Positions 33,389 through 54,097 are shown, counted from the first letter of the stretch. The stretch: 64,000 nt of DNA from Engraulis encrasicolus (GCF_034702125.1 NC_085862.1:16759627-16823626), one strand, 5' to 3'. Notes: generated by a model not told the origin, from the sequence alone. A program made the numbers and translations.

Positions 33389-36300
33389 CTACTTCCACGC
33401 ACAACTCCAAAGACCAGCCAAAAAGGCAAAAATTCTTTAGGGAAAAAGAGAAATGCGTGTGTCAACAAGACATAAATTCAGGTATATTTTTTTATCAGCA
33501 TTTGATTACCATAATCATCATGCTTGTTGAAAGTAAAGGAAAACATAACTAAATACATTATAAACTGCCAAATATAAATGACTCACCTTCTACGAGTTTC
33601 CCTCCTGGTAGCCTCACCAGCATCTGTTTTATGAAAAAAATACACATAATTTCATGAGGCTGATAGTCGTTTTCATGAGGCTAATAGTTGCTTTTTTCAA
33701 ACATTGTATTGTTTCATGAGGCGGGTAGGTGGCCTGGAATATCCCATGCTGCTTTGCACGGCCGTTCCAATCTCACTCGAATCTCACTTGTGATTAGGTC
33801 TGGTGGTAACCAGGCAAGATGATAGGTGTTGATGTTATGCCAACCATTAAACTGTTACATGAGGCTGATAGGTGTTGTTTTCTACAAAGCTTGGTGTGAT
33901 GTTGGGATGAATTAGGTTGGGAGGTATAATTGCACTTGTGTGGCTCTTGTTGTACAGTTGTACACAGCACAGTACCTGATGATCGTCCAGCATCCTGAAG
34001 TCCCTCCTGTAAGCGTTCTTCACCTACTGTGTCATGGACACCTATCTCCTCTGGGTTCGGGACATCCATCTTTTCTGTGTCTGGCACACCCGTCACTTCT
34101 GTGTCCTCTCTCTCCCCCTCCTCTTCTTCGGATGACTGAGAGTCACTCTCGGACTCCAGCATTCTGAACAGGCGACTCAGATCTATCCTCATTTGCTGCA
34201 ATGAACATTGCATTACATCCAATTAGAGTTAGCAGATATTTTTATCCAAAGCAACTTACTAGGCATTGGTTACAATCCCTGGACCATTATGGGGGTAAAG
34301 GGCACTTCAGTCATTGATGGGACCACTAATAGAGACCCCCCCACGTTATTTATACAGCTATGGTCTTCTAACCTGAAACCTTCTGATCCCTAACCATTAG
34401 CCCATGGCTCCTCCACTGACACAGTCGAGACACAATTTACAGTAAAGCACTACTGTTTTCTTCCATCTTCACAAATAGATTGCACCCCTATATAGTGAGA
34501 GGTGTCCTAACACACAAAAACAATTGTTGGTCTATCATAGTATAGAATGACCCCCTGCTTCTCCAGAGTTATTCGCCTTATTCACCTGGAATGTTCCAAA
34601 GCAGGGCAGTTATATCCCATGGAGCGTGGTGAATCATATTAATAAGTACCCTTCACCTCGTTGAGCCACGGCAATAATGTTGGGAAGATCATTGTAATAT
34701 TAAGAAATTAAAGTACTAACGTCAGTTCTGGCCAGGCCATGGTAGTCAAGAAGCTTGCCGCCCTCCCCTTCATCTAATTAATTCCTAATTGATCCAGGTG
34801 CATTCCCTCAGCTGATAATCTTTCTTCCGTAGCGATTGGCCACACGGCTTCGGCACGCCTATTAAATTCTATCCACTTCCTCTCAACTGTATGCTGCTCG
34901 GTTTTTGCTACCCACCACCTCCCCTGCTCCACCTTGTCGTGTATGATGTGACATGTTCTCTTGTCACGTTGCTTGGCTCTGTTCATGGGGGGTTATCTCT
35001 CGCCCTGTCCTGTTGGGGTGAGAATTCCCTAAACTGCTGCTGCCCCCTGACTAAATGCTTTTCCATGCTGCTCATGGAAATAGGGGGGTTCCTTCGAACA
35101 GAGCTATACCGCCAAATGTAATTCACAATTTCAATAAAAGAAATTTCATTTATATTCTTCTCTTGAGTTTCTTGACTGACAGAAGTACTCATAGTTCCTT
35201 TCAAGCAAGTTATTCTTGCGATGTAGGGTACGGTGAGTTAAAGTGTAGATCTATACTAGCTGTAGGTGAGTCATACCCGGTTTAGATCCCTGAGAGCTGC
35301 ATCCAGAAAAGCGTTTCTCATAGCTCGCATCTGTTGGCAAGAAACAAAGCCAGTTATACCTTCACTCTGAGGAAGATTAACTTGTCCTCATGTAAATTGC
35401 AAATTAAAACATGAGAAGTCCTGTCATGAATAATAAATACTCTGTTGAAAGGTTTACAAAATATTGGACATATTTTTGGTAAATATAAAGTATTAATAAA
35501 ACGTAATAATAATAATAAAAAAAACATTTGTTAATGTTTTGTTTCTGGTGTCTGGTGCTTAAGTATGGGGACGGGGGGTTATTCCAATTGACTCCTTGAG
35601 AAATGATGTCATCACTGATTGCGCACGCATTGCTGGCCTACAGTAGATTTTGTGTAGTCAAAGCCAAAATGAAGACCCCATAGAGTTCTATATTTTGGAT
35701 TTTTTCCCCTTTCAAAATCTAACTTCAAAATCTATTGTAGTTCCTAATGTTTTGGTGCAATGTGTAGTAACTAAAATCTCTTCCTACAATGGCGTTAACA
35801 TATATAAAGTAATGTCAATTATAGTAATGTCAATGCTGATATGATTGCTGATAGGAGTGTAGTTCTGAAGAAATGTGCAGTAGGTCTATTAAGACAGTGT
35901 TTCCCAACCTTTTTTGTCTCATGTACCCCCAGAGCCTTTTTGTTGTGTCACGAGTACCCCCTAACTTGTGTTTTACATCGCTTTTTCTATTCCAGTGTGA
36001 CTATGCTCCCATACATTTGTTAAAATTACATTTTTCCAAGTACCCCTTTCAGTGTGCTCGTGTACCCCTAGTGGTACACGTACCCCTGGTTGGGAAACAC
36101 TGTATTAAGACATACTGAGGTATTAAAGAAGAATCAACATAACAATCCTTCAAGCTATCTGACAGAGTAGTTGTTGTTTTGAATGCTTTCTTAGGGGAAC
36201 TGTAATGTTTCATGCAATGTGTTCCGTGTTTATTAATAACCTGATGCAGTGGTACATGTATGCAGGATGCTGACTGATACCTGAGCTTGTGCTCCCTCAT

Positions 36301-36800
36301 TGGCAGCAAGTGCAGCCAGGGACTGGTTGGTACGGGCACGGTTCTGTTAAAGGGACAAAATAAAAGTAACCACATCGGCATATCTTCACTTTCATAACAC
36401 ATAATGACTTTCATTCACTTTCAAAGCAAAACCTGGTGGTTTCCATTTTATAATACACAGTAGGTCTAATAGGCTACGCTCACTGATGTCACCATGATGT
36501 AGCTCTATTTTTTAAGATGAGTAAAAAAAAAGACAACAAGGTTGTCACATTATAGGTCTAACATTGGGCTGCAAGTTAGTTGAAATGTCTTTATATTGAT
36601 TGTGCACCTGAAAAATAGGACGCTTGCCTGCAAAACCGACTCTTTGCACTCCAGCCACCTTCAACACAGAAGCACACGGATAGGCTATACAGTCACTTTA
36701 TTCACTTCATTTATGAAACACAAATTTAAAATGTTTCCAAATGTAACAGTTAACTCTGACAGCTGCCTACCTGTTGATCCACCTGAGCAGTTCCCCCCTC

Positions 36801-36881
<81 letters not shown>

Positions 36882-37051
36882 CTAGCATTTTCTCTATGCA
36901 TAATAGGCCTAAAGAGACATTTGAACGACCGCAAAAAATAGCCTAACTTTAGGCCTACCAGAGAGAGGATTTCTAGTTGCAAGCTCTGGATGAGAGAGAG
37001 AAAATTCTCATCATCTGAAGGTGAACGAATCTGCCTACGTCGAAGTGTCAT
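33389..37051 (-). CDS. Predicted unrecognised 7-exon gene, 180 aa, helical N-terminal half and acidic middle
   Basis: On the minus strand seven exons join in one open frame: 37051-36959, 36800-36771, 36343-36281, 35330-35277, 34195-33976, 33623-33587 and 33434-33389 (543 nt including TAG). Every junction is GT-AG; the first four introns are phase 0, the fifth phase 1 and the sixth phase 2, all compatible. The start is MTLRRRQIRSPSDDENF with a purine at -3 and an in-frame stop five codons upstream. Residues 15-90 are Leu/Ala/Gln/Arg-rich and look helical or coiled-coil (SLAALAANEGAQAQMRAMRN; QMRIDLSRLFRMLESES). Residues about 95-112 are acidic (SSEEEEGERED), followed by a loose repeat (GVPDTEKMDVPNPEEIGVHD). 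The end is RIFAFLAGLWSCAWK. I recognise no family and assign no function. It is head-to-head with mysm1, and its introns hold a SINE and a hAT MITE, as real introns would. Chance joining or origin from a mobile element cannot be excluded. Confidence 0.6.
34208..34425 (-). mobile_element. SINE in intron 4 of the minus-strand gene
   Basis: On the minus strand the head is tRNA-like (ATGGGCTAATGGTTAGGG, then GGTTTCAGGTT) and the tail is the common fish segment read on + as TTTTATCCAAAGCAACTTAC. It ends about 12 bases from the exon 5 acceptor. Confidence 0.65.
35895..36102. mobile_element. hAT-type MITE with 8-bp target-site duplication
   Basis: Perfect terminal inverted repeats CAGTGTTTCCCAACC / GGTTGGGAAACACTG enclose 208 bases with no coding capacity. 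Both ends are flanked by the same 8 bases, TATTAAGA (35887-35894 and 36103-36110), the hallmark of hAT insertion. It lies in intron 3 of the minus-strand gene. Confidence 0.92.
36801..36878 (-). repeat. (GA)n microsatellite, read as (CT)n by the minus-strand gene
   Basis: About 38 GA units on +. On the minus strand this is a (CT)n run ending in CTCAG at the acceptor of exon 2 of the predicted minus-strand gene. Confidence 0.97.
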
Positions 37052-37585
37052 CTCAACAGCCCTTCAAGTCAAACTGTGCGACAAAAGATCAGGTCAGGGA
37101 CAACTGATAGCGTAGTCTTCAGTGGGAAGAGCTGCTCTGCTAACTGAGCCAACAACCCTTCTCTCGTCTCGTGTGTATTTTTGAAAAGTCGAGTCCTTAC
37201 GGTAGCCTATTTGGAATTTTCCTCTCAATCCAAGGTTCTATTTTTAATTCCATTGGAAATGTGAAGCAGATATTCTAGGAGTATTCTCCCTTTGACTTTC
37301 ATTCACTGTAAACATGACACTAAGCATTCAGTCTGAGTCTGCCTACTTACAGTTTACCTCCCTTTCAAAACCACCTACCACACCACCACCATCACCAGCG
37401 TGCACGAGAGCAGCATCCAAAAGCGTGCCTTGAACACTGGATGGATGGAGACGAGTTTCACGAGCTGGGCTGCTCGGCTGATATGGAGGGTCCTGCAGAG
37501 GTCGCTGTGCAGAAGATATGCATATTTGCAGCGATGTCCTACCTCTTGGCGGTGTTTACTTGCTCTTCATGCAGTGGTGGCCAAC
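37052..37585. promoter_or_regulatory. Putative divergent promoter region between the minus-strand gene and mysm1
   Basis: Only 534 bases separate the two predicted start codons, which face away from each other. I see no TATA box. A tRNA-like fragment, possibly SINE remnant, lies near 37090-37160. The shared-promoter role is inferred from geometry and depends on the minus-strand gene being real. Confidence 0.4.
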
Positions 37586-47528
<9,943 letters not shown>

Positions 47529-48049
47529 CAGCCAATGCAATACGAGGTTCTTTGCAATCATCAAATGCTGGATTAGCTGGATATAAAATCAGGTGCCTTT
47601 CTCAAAAGCTTAGTTGTTGCAGTTAGCCACTTTGGTACTGTAGTTGTTAATGGGAAATTGCATTACAAACAACAAAGTAGCTAACATAGTTAGCATCTAT
47701 GGTTTCGAGAAAGGCACCCCCAGATTTGTGTTTTCAAGGAGCTGGTGAGCAACCATGTTTGTCTTCCAATGATTTACGACCAGACCCACTTTCGTGTAGC
47801 TTTTCAGGACGGGAGCATTTGTATTACAGTAGCAGTATTAAATTGGGTTTTAAGCGTACAAATCAACGTAGATGAATCAATGTAGAGTTCCTGAGAAAAT
47901 CAATAGCTGACAAATACAGTATGATGACCAGCGTATGTATCAAAACACAATTATTTTTTTAGTGACAATTTTAAAAATCAGAGTAATGTGTACTATGCTA
48001 GTTAGCTGTGGTTATGATGAATTTAATGTGTTCTGTGTTCATTGTACTT

Positions 48050-48055
48050 AATAAA
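48050..48055 (+). terminator. mysm1: Polyadenylation signal of mysm1
   Basis: AATAAA about 520 bases after the mysm1 stop, in A/T-rich sequence. It is the first canonical hexamer I found after the stop. Confidence 0.6.
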
Positions 48056-48589
48056 AACTAAAGAATTAACCGTACTATATGCTTCCACTTTCGCAATTTG
48101 TTGGTGGTCTCCAAACACAGCATTTTACAGTGCGTTCCTCTTTGTTGAGAAGCAGTCTTGCTTGAGAAGTCTGCTTCTTTGCCCTACCTAGATCAAGTGC
48201 CATAGGCCTACAACTCATGCATCTGGTCTACAATGTGTGTGAGAAGAAAGGGGAAAAAGTTTCTAGTGAGCTTGTGATTTGAGATTTTAATGAGCACATT
48301 TGAGGAAAGTTGAAGAGACCTAGAATTAGGGATGGCGATTTAAAAAAAAAAATCTTAACCGACCATCGAGCCCCGAAAATTCTATAACTGCCATTTATAT
48401 TCTTAACTGCACATTGACGAGTGTCTTGGGAGGCTATTCACTTGTATTGATAGGCTACTGTTACTGTTAACATTTTTCTTTTAAAATGAATAAAAAACAT
48501 TAATCAAAGAAATTTACATCAGTAAGCATAGTGCCATAGATCTGATCTAGCTGAGAGCTATAGCTCCAATGCACAAAAATAGCCTACCT

Positions 48590-48830
48590 CTTTATATGTG
48601 CTCTATATGTCCTCTGTTATCCAGTCTTGCACTTTAAATGTCTGTATTGTATAGGTTCTCTACTGTACCCTAGTGTACTGTCTATGTATACTGTCTAGGC
48701 TATGGAAAGGCCTAAAGTATGTCTATGTCTGAATGGGAAAGTAAGAAACATAATTTCAAATAATTGTATGACCAGTGCATGTAAAGAAATTGACAATAAA
48801 GGCAACTTGACTTGACTTGAATTAGGCCTA
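48590..48830 (+). mobile_element. 3' end of a LINE-like retrotransposon
   Basis: GTAAAGAAATTGACAATAAA then a (GACTT)n tail is a typical fish LINE 3' end. It is 5'-truncated, with no coding part recognised. Confidence 0.55.
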
Positions 48831-49140
48831 TTTTATATAGGCCTATACAATGTAGGATGTAGGCCTATTGCAAGCGTTCGTTTCAAGGGTAACCTTTTCT
48901 CCTGATAGATGCCATATGATGTAACAAATTAAATGTAGGCCTATAATTTTATATCTGTAAACAAGTTCAATCAAACTGAAATAGAACGTCTCTGTGCGAC
49001 AATGAACTGGGAAGTGACCATTCTAAAGGTTTTCCTTTAAATTCTACACAACCACTGTGACGAAATGTTTAGAATGTTCATTGGGCTTAAAACTAGAATC
49101 CCCTGTGCAATCTTCTCACTTTCTCTTGACAAGAGCAAAC

Positions 49141-52100
49141 ATGAGGTTGCGCGACGTTTTCGGTTGTTGTTTCCGAGGAGCAGTACCGGGGAAAAGCGGG
49201 AAGAAAGTCCGGAAAGAGGCCAAGAGGTTGCGGCATCAGCTGGCGGATCAACTGCGTGAAGGCGAGATCCTTCAGTCCGGCTGCGCTTCCCCTTCCCCTT
49301 CCCCTCCCCCGACCAAGCTCCCCAAGGCGGACACTGACTCCGCCGGGGTCTCGGTGTCTCCGGGGACTGTTGATGGGGACTGCGAGAGAGGCCAGCAGGA
49401 GAAGCAACTGGTGATCGGAGAGGCCGGTTGCGCTTCCCCCCCTTCCCCTACCCCGACCAAGCCCTCCCAGGTGGGCAGTGGATCGGCTGCTGTCTCGGTG
49501 TCTGCTGAGATCCGGCTGGTTGGTGTTGGGGACTGGGAGAGAGGCCAGCTTGAGGAGCATCTCGTCCGCGATAAGCAGGACGACGAGAGGAGATGTGGAC
49601 TCCACGGGTGGTTCGAGCGGCGGCAACTTGCTGATGAGAGGAAGAAGGCGCTGGAGGTGTGGAGAGCCAGCGGCAAGCTCAGTAAGTCATTGCCATCGCC
49701 ACGCTACCCACTTGCCGTGTGTTGATATTGATATGCGCCCAGGCCACAGGCTACTGTAGCGCGCTGAGAGGTTAAAGGTGCACTGTGTAAGATTGTGGCC
49801 ACATAGGCCTATTGCAGCCATGCTGCTCATTCTGTGCCGCCTATTGCAAATCTGACCGTTTTCGGAATATTTAGAAAGGAATAAACTATTAGTATATACA
49901 AATGACAGTAGAATTTTCAGCTAAAAATGTCTATTGGAGAAGAGCCTCTTTTCCATGTATGAAAAATGCCATTTTTCTAGTCATTATGAATAATGGATAC
50001 TTGGAATTTGAAGGTCAAGGTAAGTACTATTCATGAAAAAGGTAATATTTGTGAATGGGCAGCATGAATTCTGAAAATGAACTACAAAAATATTACACAG
50101 TGCACCTTTAAGTTTTGTTATGCGACGGCATGTCAACGGTCCATTGTGATATATAGAATTAAATGTATTGAATAGTATTTGTCGCTCATCTCGACTAAGC
50201 AGCCCGTGTCCACAGCAAACCTCTACTGTACTTGTACATTATGTTTTGCCCTCCTCCTCCTAGTGCCTGATTCTTGATCTTTTTTTTCTAACAGCTGACG
50301 ATGTAGAGGACCTGTCTTCAGCTCTGGAGGAGCTCTTTGAGGAGAAATGGGGGGACATGTGTAAGTATAGTATAGCTGTGATAGGCTTGGGCGATGTCCC
50401 CCTAATTGGCAGCTGACGATGTTTACAGTGAGACGATGCGATGGACGATGACATCGTCGTCATTGGGGGGGGGGGGGGGGGGGGAGATTTAATATTACTT
50501 TTTTATTACTTTTTTTTTTCAATTATCATGTTTCGTTTTTTTGGCTTTCGCTAAGATAGGGTGAACATTGGTAAAGTGGGACGATTTTAGAAATTTCAGG
50601 TTTTCTGCCATTGTAGGCAAATGCCATTACATCACATGTCAAACTTTTATGTTATTTTCAAAATCTAGGATGTCTTTAACAAAATTAAGCAGAAATTTTG
50701 AAAATATTTTCATCACAGAAGGAATTATTTAGCTTTAAACAGTTCTGGCCAAGTTCAGAATGAAACTTTCTGACCACTGGTAGAGTGGGGACAATCGCTT
50801 GCTTTTTACATTTTATTTTATTTATTACACAATTGACATGGATATTTAAGTTTGTTATATGTACATTTATGTAAAAACTGTTTGTTTACATACATTTTGC
50901 TACCTTTATATGAAGAATTTGTTGCATAAACCTGTTTACATGCAACGCACCCATAAACCTGATACAGCATGCATATTACTACTGAAAAAGAGGACTAATA
51001 CAAGATTTTATTGGTAATTATCTAATAATAAGCAATTATAAGCAACATTTTATTGAAATATAATACACTATTTGCTGTTTCACCATAAAAAATGTGCCCT
51101 GTCCCACTTTACCAATAGCCATTGGTAAAGTGGGACAGTGGAAATGTTGCCCCTAATTAAAATATTTTATTTAAAAAATGAAATGAATTTTTAACTAGAT
51201 GATACTTAATGAAGTCACCTTTCATATGAAAACAGTTGTTGAGGCCTAACATCAGTTTTGAAAGTGCTAGGCCCTTAACATTATTGACCTCAGATTGCTA
51301 TGTCATTTTCAAAATCGTTGTTTTTTTGGCTCAGCCTTTGAATGACATGTCATCACGCCCCCCAGGAAGACATCACAACCACACTTAATATTATATTTTA
51401 AACATTACATGCTAGAGAAAATATATCCAAAAGATTTAATTGGCTACAGTAAAGCAATATGAAGATATTGATGATAAATGTTAACTGTCCCACTTTACCA
51501 GTTGTCCCACTTTACCAATGTTCACCCTATTATTTTAATATATTTGCTTTAAGAGTAGGCCTAAGTCAAATATTAACAGTTTTTAAATTCTTACAAAAAA
51601 ATGTTTAAACCTCCTCCAGCTGCGCTACTCTGTCTGCAACAGAGATGGTCGCTCTGCTGTCTGTGACGGTAGGGACACATAGGAGGCGAAGCAAGGCGAA
51701 GCGAAGAGAGGCGAAATCCAACCGTCATCGGGTCGTCGCGGCGAATCAAATGGAATGGAACAGTTATGTTGTTGATTTGATTGGGCCGTGGCAGGCGAAT
51801 TCGCTCCTCATTTGCATAACATTAAACTTTCTTTAATAATTTCGCTTCGCTTCGCTCCTGTTCGCTTGCCATCGCCTCGCCATCGCTTGCCTTCGCCTCT
51901 CTCATAGGAATGAATGGCAAAGTTCGCAAATTCGTGTGTATGTGTCCCTACCGTGAGAGCGACTCTCCCCGACCGACCCCCCCATCGCCCTTCTTGTCTC
52001 TCGTGTCACCATCAGCTGCATCAAGCCCGCTCTTCCAAACTCCACCGCGTGGAAACTTATTTTCAGTAAATTTCACGATGCAGCCTACTGCAGGCTGCTA

Positions 52101-54097
52101 CTAGAGTGTGTTATTTAACGGTGTAGTTCTATTTCAAGACGAGCTGTGTCACGGCGTTTTTTGCATACATAACTTTAGCCATGCAGGGAAGCCTGGAACG
52201 TTTGTTAAATGGAAGACATGAGAACCCACGCGTGCCCTCTCGAGGTTTTGTAGAGTTAGCAAATTACCCGACGCGAATGTTTCTTAAGCGCATGACGAGA
52301 CTTTTAAATTCATCAATGGAAACCACAGGTGAAGCCACAAAGACGTGGGCAGACATGGAATCGCTTGCGCTCCCTCTTGACAGTGGGCTAATCAGAAGTG
52401 TAGCCTACAATATTGTGTGACTACTTCACAAGACATCTCCATCGCGGAGAGATTAAACATTTTGAGTCGAATTTCCGTTAAACATGAAATGGTAAACTGT
52501 CGCAATTGCTGAACGATTTGTTGCTTTCACTTTAGGCTACTCCGAGGGAGAACCAATGCCTCATGACTCTCTTTTGTAGAAACTTGGGTCACATAAATAA
52601 ATGTAGGCAATCAGACACTTACTTGAACTCATATGCAGCAAACAATAGTAGGGCTTAGTTCACAAGTTTTTTTTATTCCACTGCGTTTTTTTTCGTAGCT
52701 ATAAAATTCACTCTGCTTGAGGCTTGTGTTGACAACCTCGGTCAGTGCAGTCCTGCTACCTGCGCAGTCCGCTGCTACTAAGGATTTTACGGTAATGTTT
52801 CAGTTTATTTCAATGCCAAGCACCGTAATGATGACAATAGCAGCGGCTTCAAAAATACAAAGGTAGAGGATTCCTTGGCATCACGATGTTGGCGTCCATC
52901 GTGATGCCAGCTGTCCATCGTCGATGGACGATGATATCGTCTATTGGCACAACCCTAAGCTGTGACTGACTGAGTCTGACTGATGCTCTTGAGAATATGA
53001 AATAGAGACGCTCGTCCATTTTGGAGTCATCACTATCTCTTTCCTCTCTCCCCACAGATCAGCCCATGCCTACTGAAGCAGATTTAGCGAAGGTGGTGTC
53101 TCTCCCCCTGTGGCTCCACAGTGCTGAGCTGGAAGACAGGATGCTCCGTCAGAAGATGAGCAAGCTGAAGCAGCAGCACCAGCAGCGGGAACAGCAGAAC
53201 CAGCAGCAGCCGCAGCCGCAGCAGTGGCACCATCAGCAGCAGCAGCAGCAGCAACAGCCACAGCAGCAGAAGCAGCAGCCGCAGCAACAGCAGCAGCAGC
53301 AACAGCAGCAGCAGCGGAAACAGCAGAATCAGCAGCAGCAGCTACCGCAACAGCAGCAGCAGCCGCAGCAATGGCACCATCAGCAGCAGCAGCAACAGCC
53401 ACAGCAGCAGAAGCCTCAGCTGCAGCAGCCGCAACAGCAGCAGCAGTCGCAGCAGTGGCACCATCAGAAGCAGCAGCAGCAACAGCCACAGCCACAGCAG
53501 CAGCAGCAGCAGCAGCAGCAGCGGCAGCAATGGCCGCGCCAGCAGCGGCAGCAATGGCCGCGCCAGCAGCAGCAGCAATGGCCGCGCCAGCAGCAGCAGC
53601 AATGGCCGCGCCAGCAGCAATGGCCGCGCCAGCAGCAGCAGCAATGGCCGCGCCAGCAGCAGCAGCAGCAGCAATGGCCGCGCCAGCAGCAGCAGCAGCA
53701 ATGGCCGCGCCAGCAGTGGCAGCAGAAGCAGCCGCAGTGGCACCATCAGAAGCAGCAGCAGCAGCAGAAGCAGCAGCAGCCGCAGCAGCCACAGTGGCAC
53801 CATCAGAAGCAGCAGCAGCAGCAGTGGCCACGGCGCCAGCAGCAGCAGTGGCAGCAGCTGCCCTCCAGGTCTGAGGAGCCCAGCCGATCGCAGCATGGTA
53901 AACCCCAGCGGCAACAGCAGTGGCAGCAGCAGCCCTCTAGAACTGAGGAGGAGCCTAGCCGACCCCAGCATCGCCAACCCCAGAGGCAGCGGCAGCCTGG
54001 GTCCCTCCAGAGTCCCGTCCTAAGAGCAGCTGCCCAGGCCGCAAAGAGCTGCCAAGACAACGGCAGCCTGGCCCCAAGGAGGATCCTGAGGCAGTGA
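49141..54097 (+). CDS. Predicted unrecognised 3-exon gene, 548 aa, glutamine-rich C-terminal half
   Basis: Exons 49141-49681, 50295-50360 and 53058-54097 join in frame (both introns phase 1, GT-AG) to 548 aa. The ATG has A at -3 and is the first in the open frame. The N-terminus is MRLRDVFGCCFRG followed by a basic KKVRKEAKRLRHQ stretch. Residues about 46-150 are two diverged copies of a ~50-residue unit starting GCASPS/GCASPP and ending near ERGQ. Exon 2 is acidic (DDVEDLSSALEELFEEKWGD). Exon 3 opens with an ordinary helical segment (ADLAKVVSLPLWLHSAELED), then about 240 residues of poly-Gln, almost all CAG, punctuated by five WHHQ and eight WPRQ tetrapeptides, then a duplicated PSR-EEPSR-Q segment and LAPRRILRQ at the end. 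I do not recognise the family. Matching intron phases, a long first exon without stops and the position between mysm1 and oma1 support a gene; the Q-rich part alone would not. Confidence 0.72.
49772..50111. mobile_element. MITE with TTAA ends in intron 1 of the Q-rich gene
   Basis: TTAAAGGTGCACTGTGTAA at the left is repeated inverted as TTACACAGTGCACCTTTAA at the right, about 340 bases apart. A diverged relative is at 59.77 kb. Confidence 0.85.
50465..50484 (+). repeat. Poly-G run
   Basis: About 20 consecutive G inside the hAT-like insertion. Confidence 0.95.
50556..51530. mobile_element. 975-bp inverted-repeat element nested in the hAT-like insertion
   Basis: Ends ATAGGGTGAACATTGGTAAA(GTGGGAC) and the exact complement at 51504-51530 form long terminal inverted repeats; GTAAAGTGGGAC also recurs internally near 51.1 and 51.49 kb. 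The interior is A/T-rich without a gene. Confidence 0.85.
51668..51952. mobile_element. Inverted-repeat element rich in GCGAAGC/GCTTCGC, nested in the hAT-like insertion
   Basis: GGTAGGGACACATA and TATGTGTCCCTACC close the element; just inside are GCGAAGCGAAG-type repeats on the left and CGCTTCGCTTCGC-type on the right, which can pair. No coding capacity. Confidence 0.8.
53164..53860 (+). repeat. CAG/CAA trinucleotide tract inside the Q-rich exon
   Basis: About 700 bases dominated by CAG, with in-frame TGGCCGCGCCAG (WPRQ) and TGGCACCATCAG (WHHQ) units. The antisense and other frames read as long poly-Ala or poly-Leu and are shadows. Confidence 0.95.

Larger units (their letters stand above)
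50382..52957. mobile_element. 2.6 kb hAT-like insertion in intron 2 of the Q-rich gene
   Basis: AGCTGTGA flanks both sides (50374-50381 and 52958-52965), an 8-base duplication. The ends TAGGCTTGGGCGATG and GCACAACCCTA are imperfect inverted repeats, continued by CGATG/CATCG-rich arms. I found no transposase; inside lie two further inverted-repeat elements, so this is a non-autonomous, nested insertion. Confidence 0.8.

Noticed and set aside
36049..36414. 121-codon minus-strand open frame
   Set aside because: It reads the 63-base exon of the minus-strand gene in the wrong frame and runs into a hAT MITE.
37400..37585. Upstream extension of mysm1 exon 1 to an earlier ATG
   Set aside because: The open frame extends 62 codons further, but human MYSM1 begins at the MADEVDV-equivalent site and the extra residues are Arg/Trp/Cys-rich and unlike the family.
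51645..52420. Small open frames within the hAT-like insertion
   Set aside because: They overlap inverted-repeat arms or have no transposase motif.
53070..53977. Long antisense and shifted frames rich in Ala or Leu over the CAG tract
   Set aside because: Shadows of the CAG repeat; only the Gln frame joins upstream exons through splice sites.
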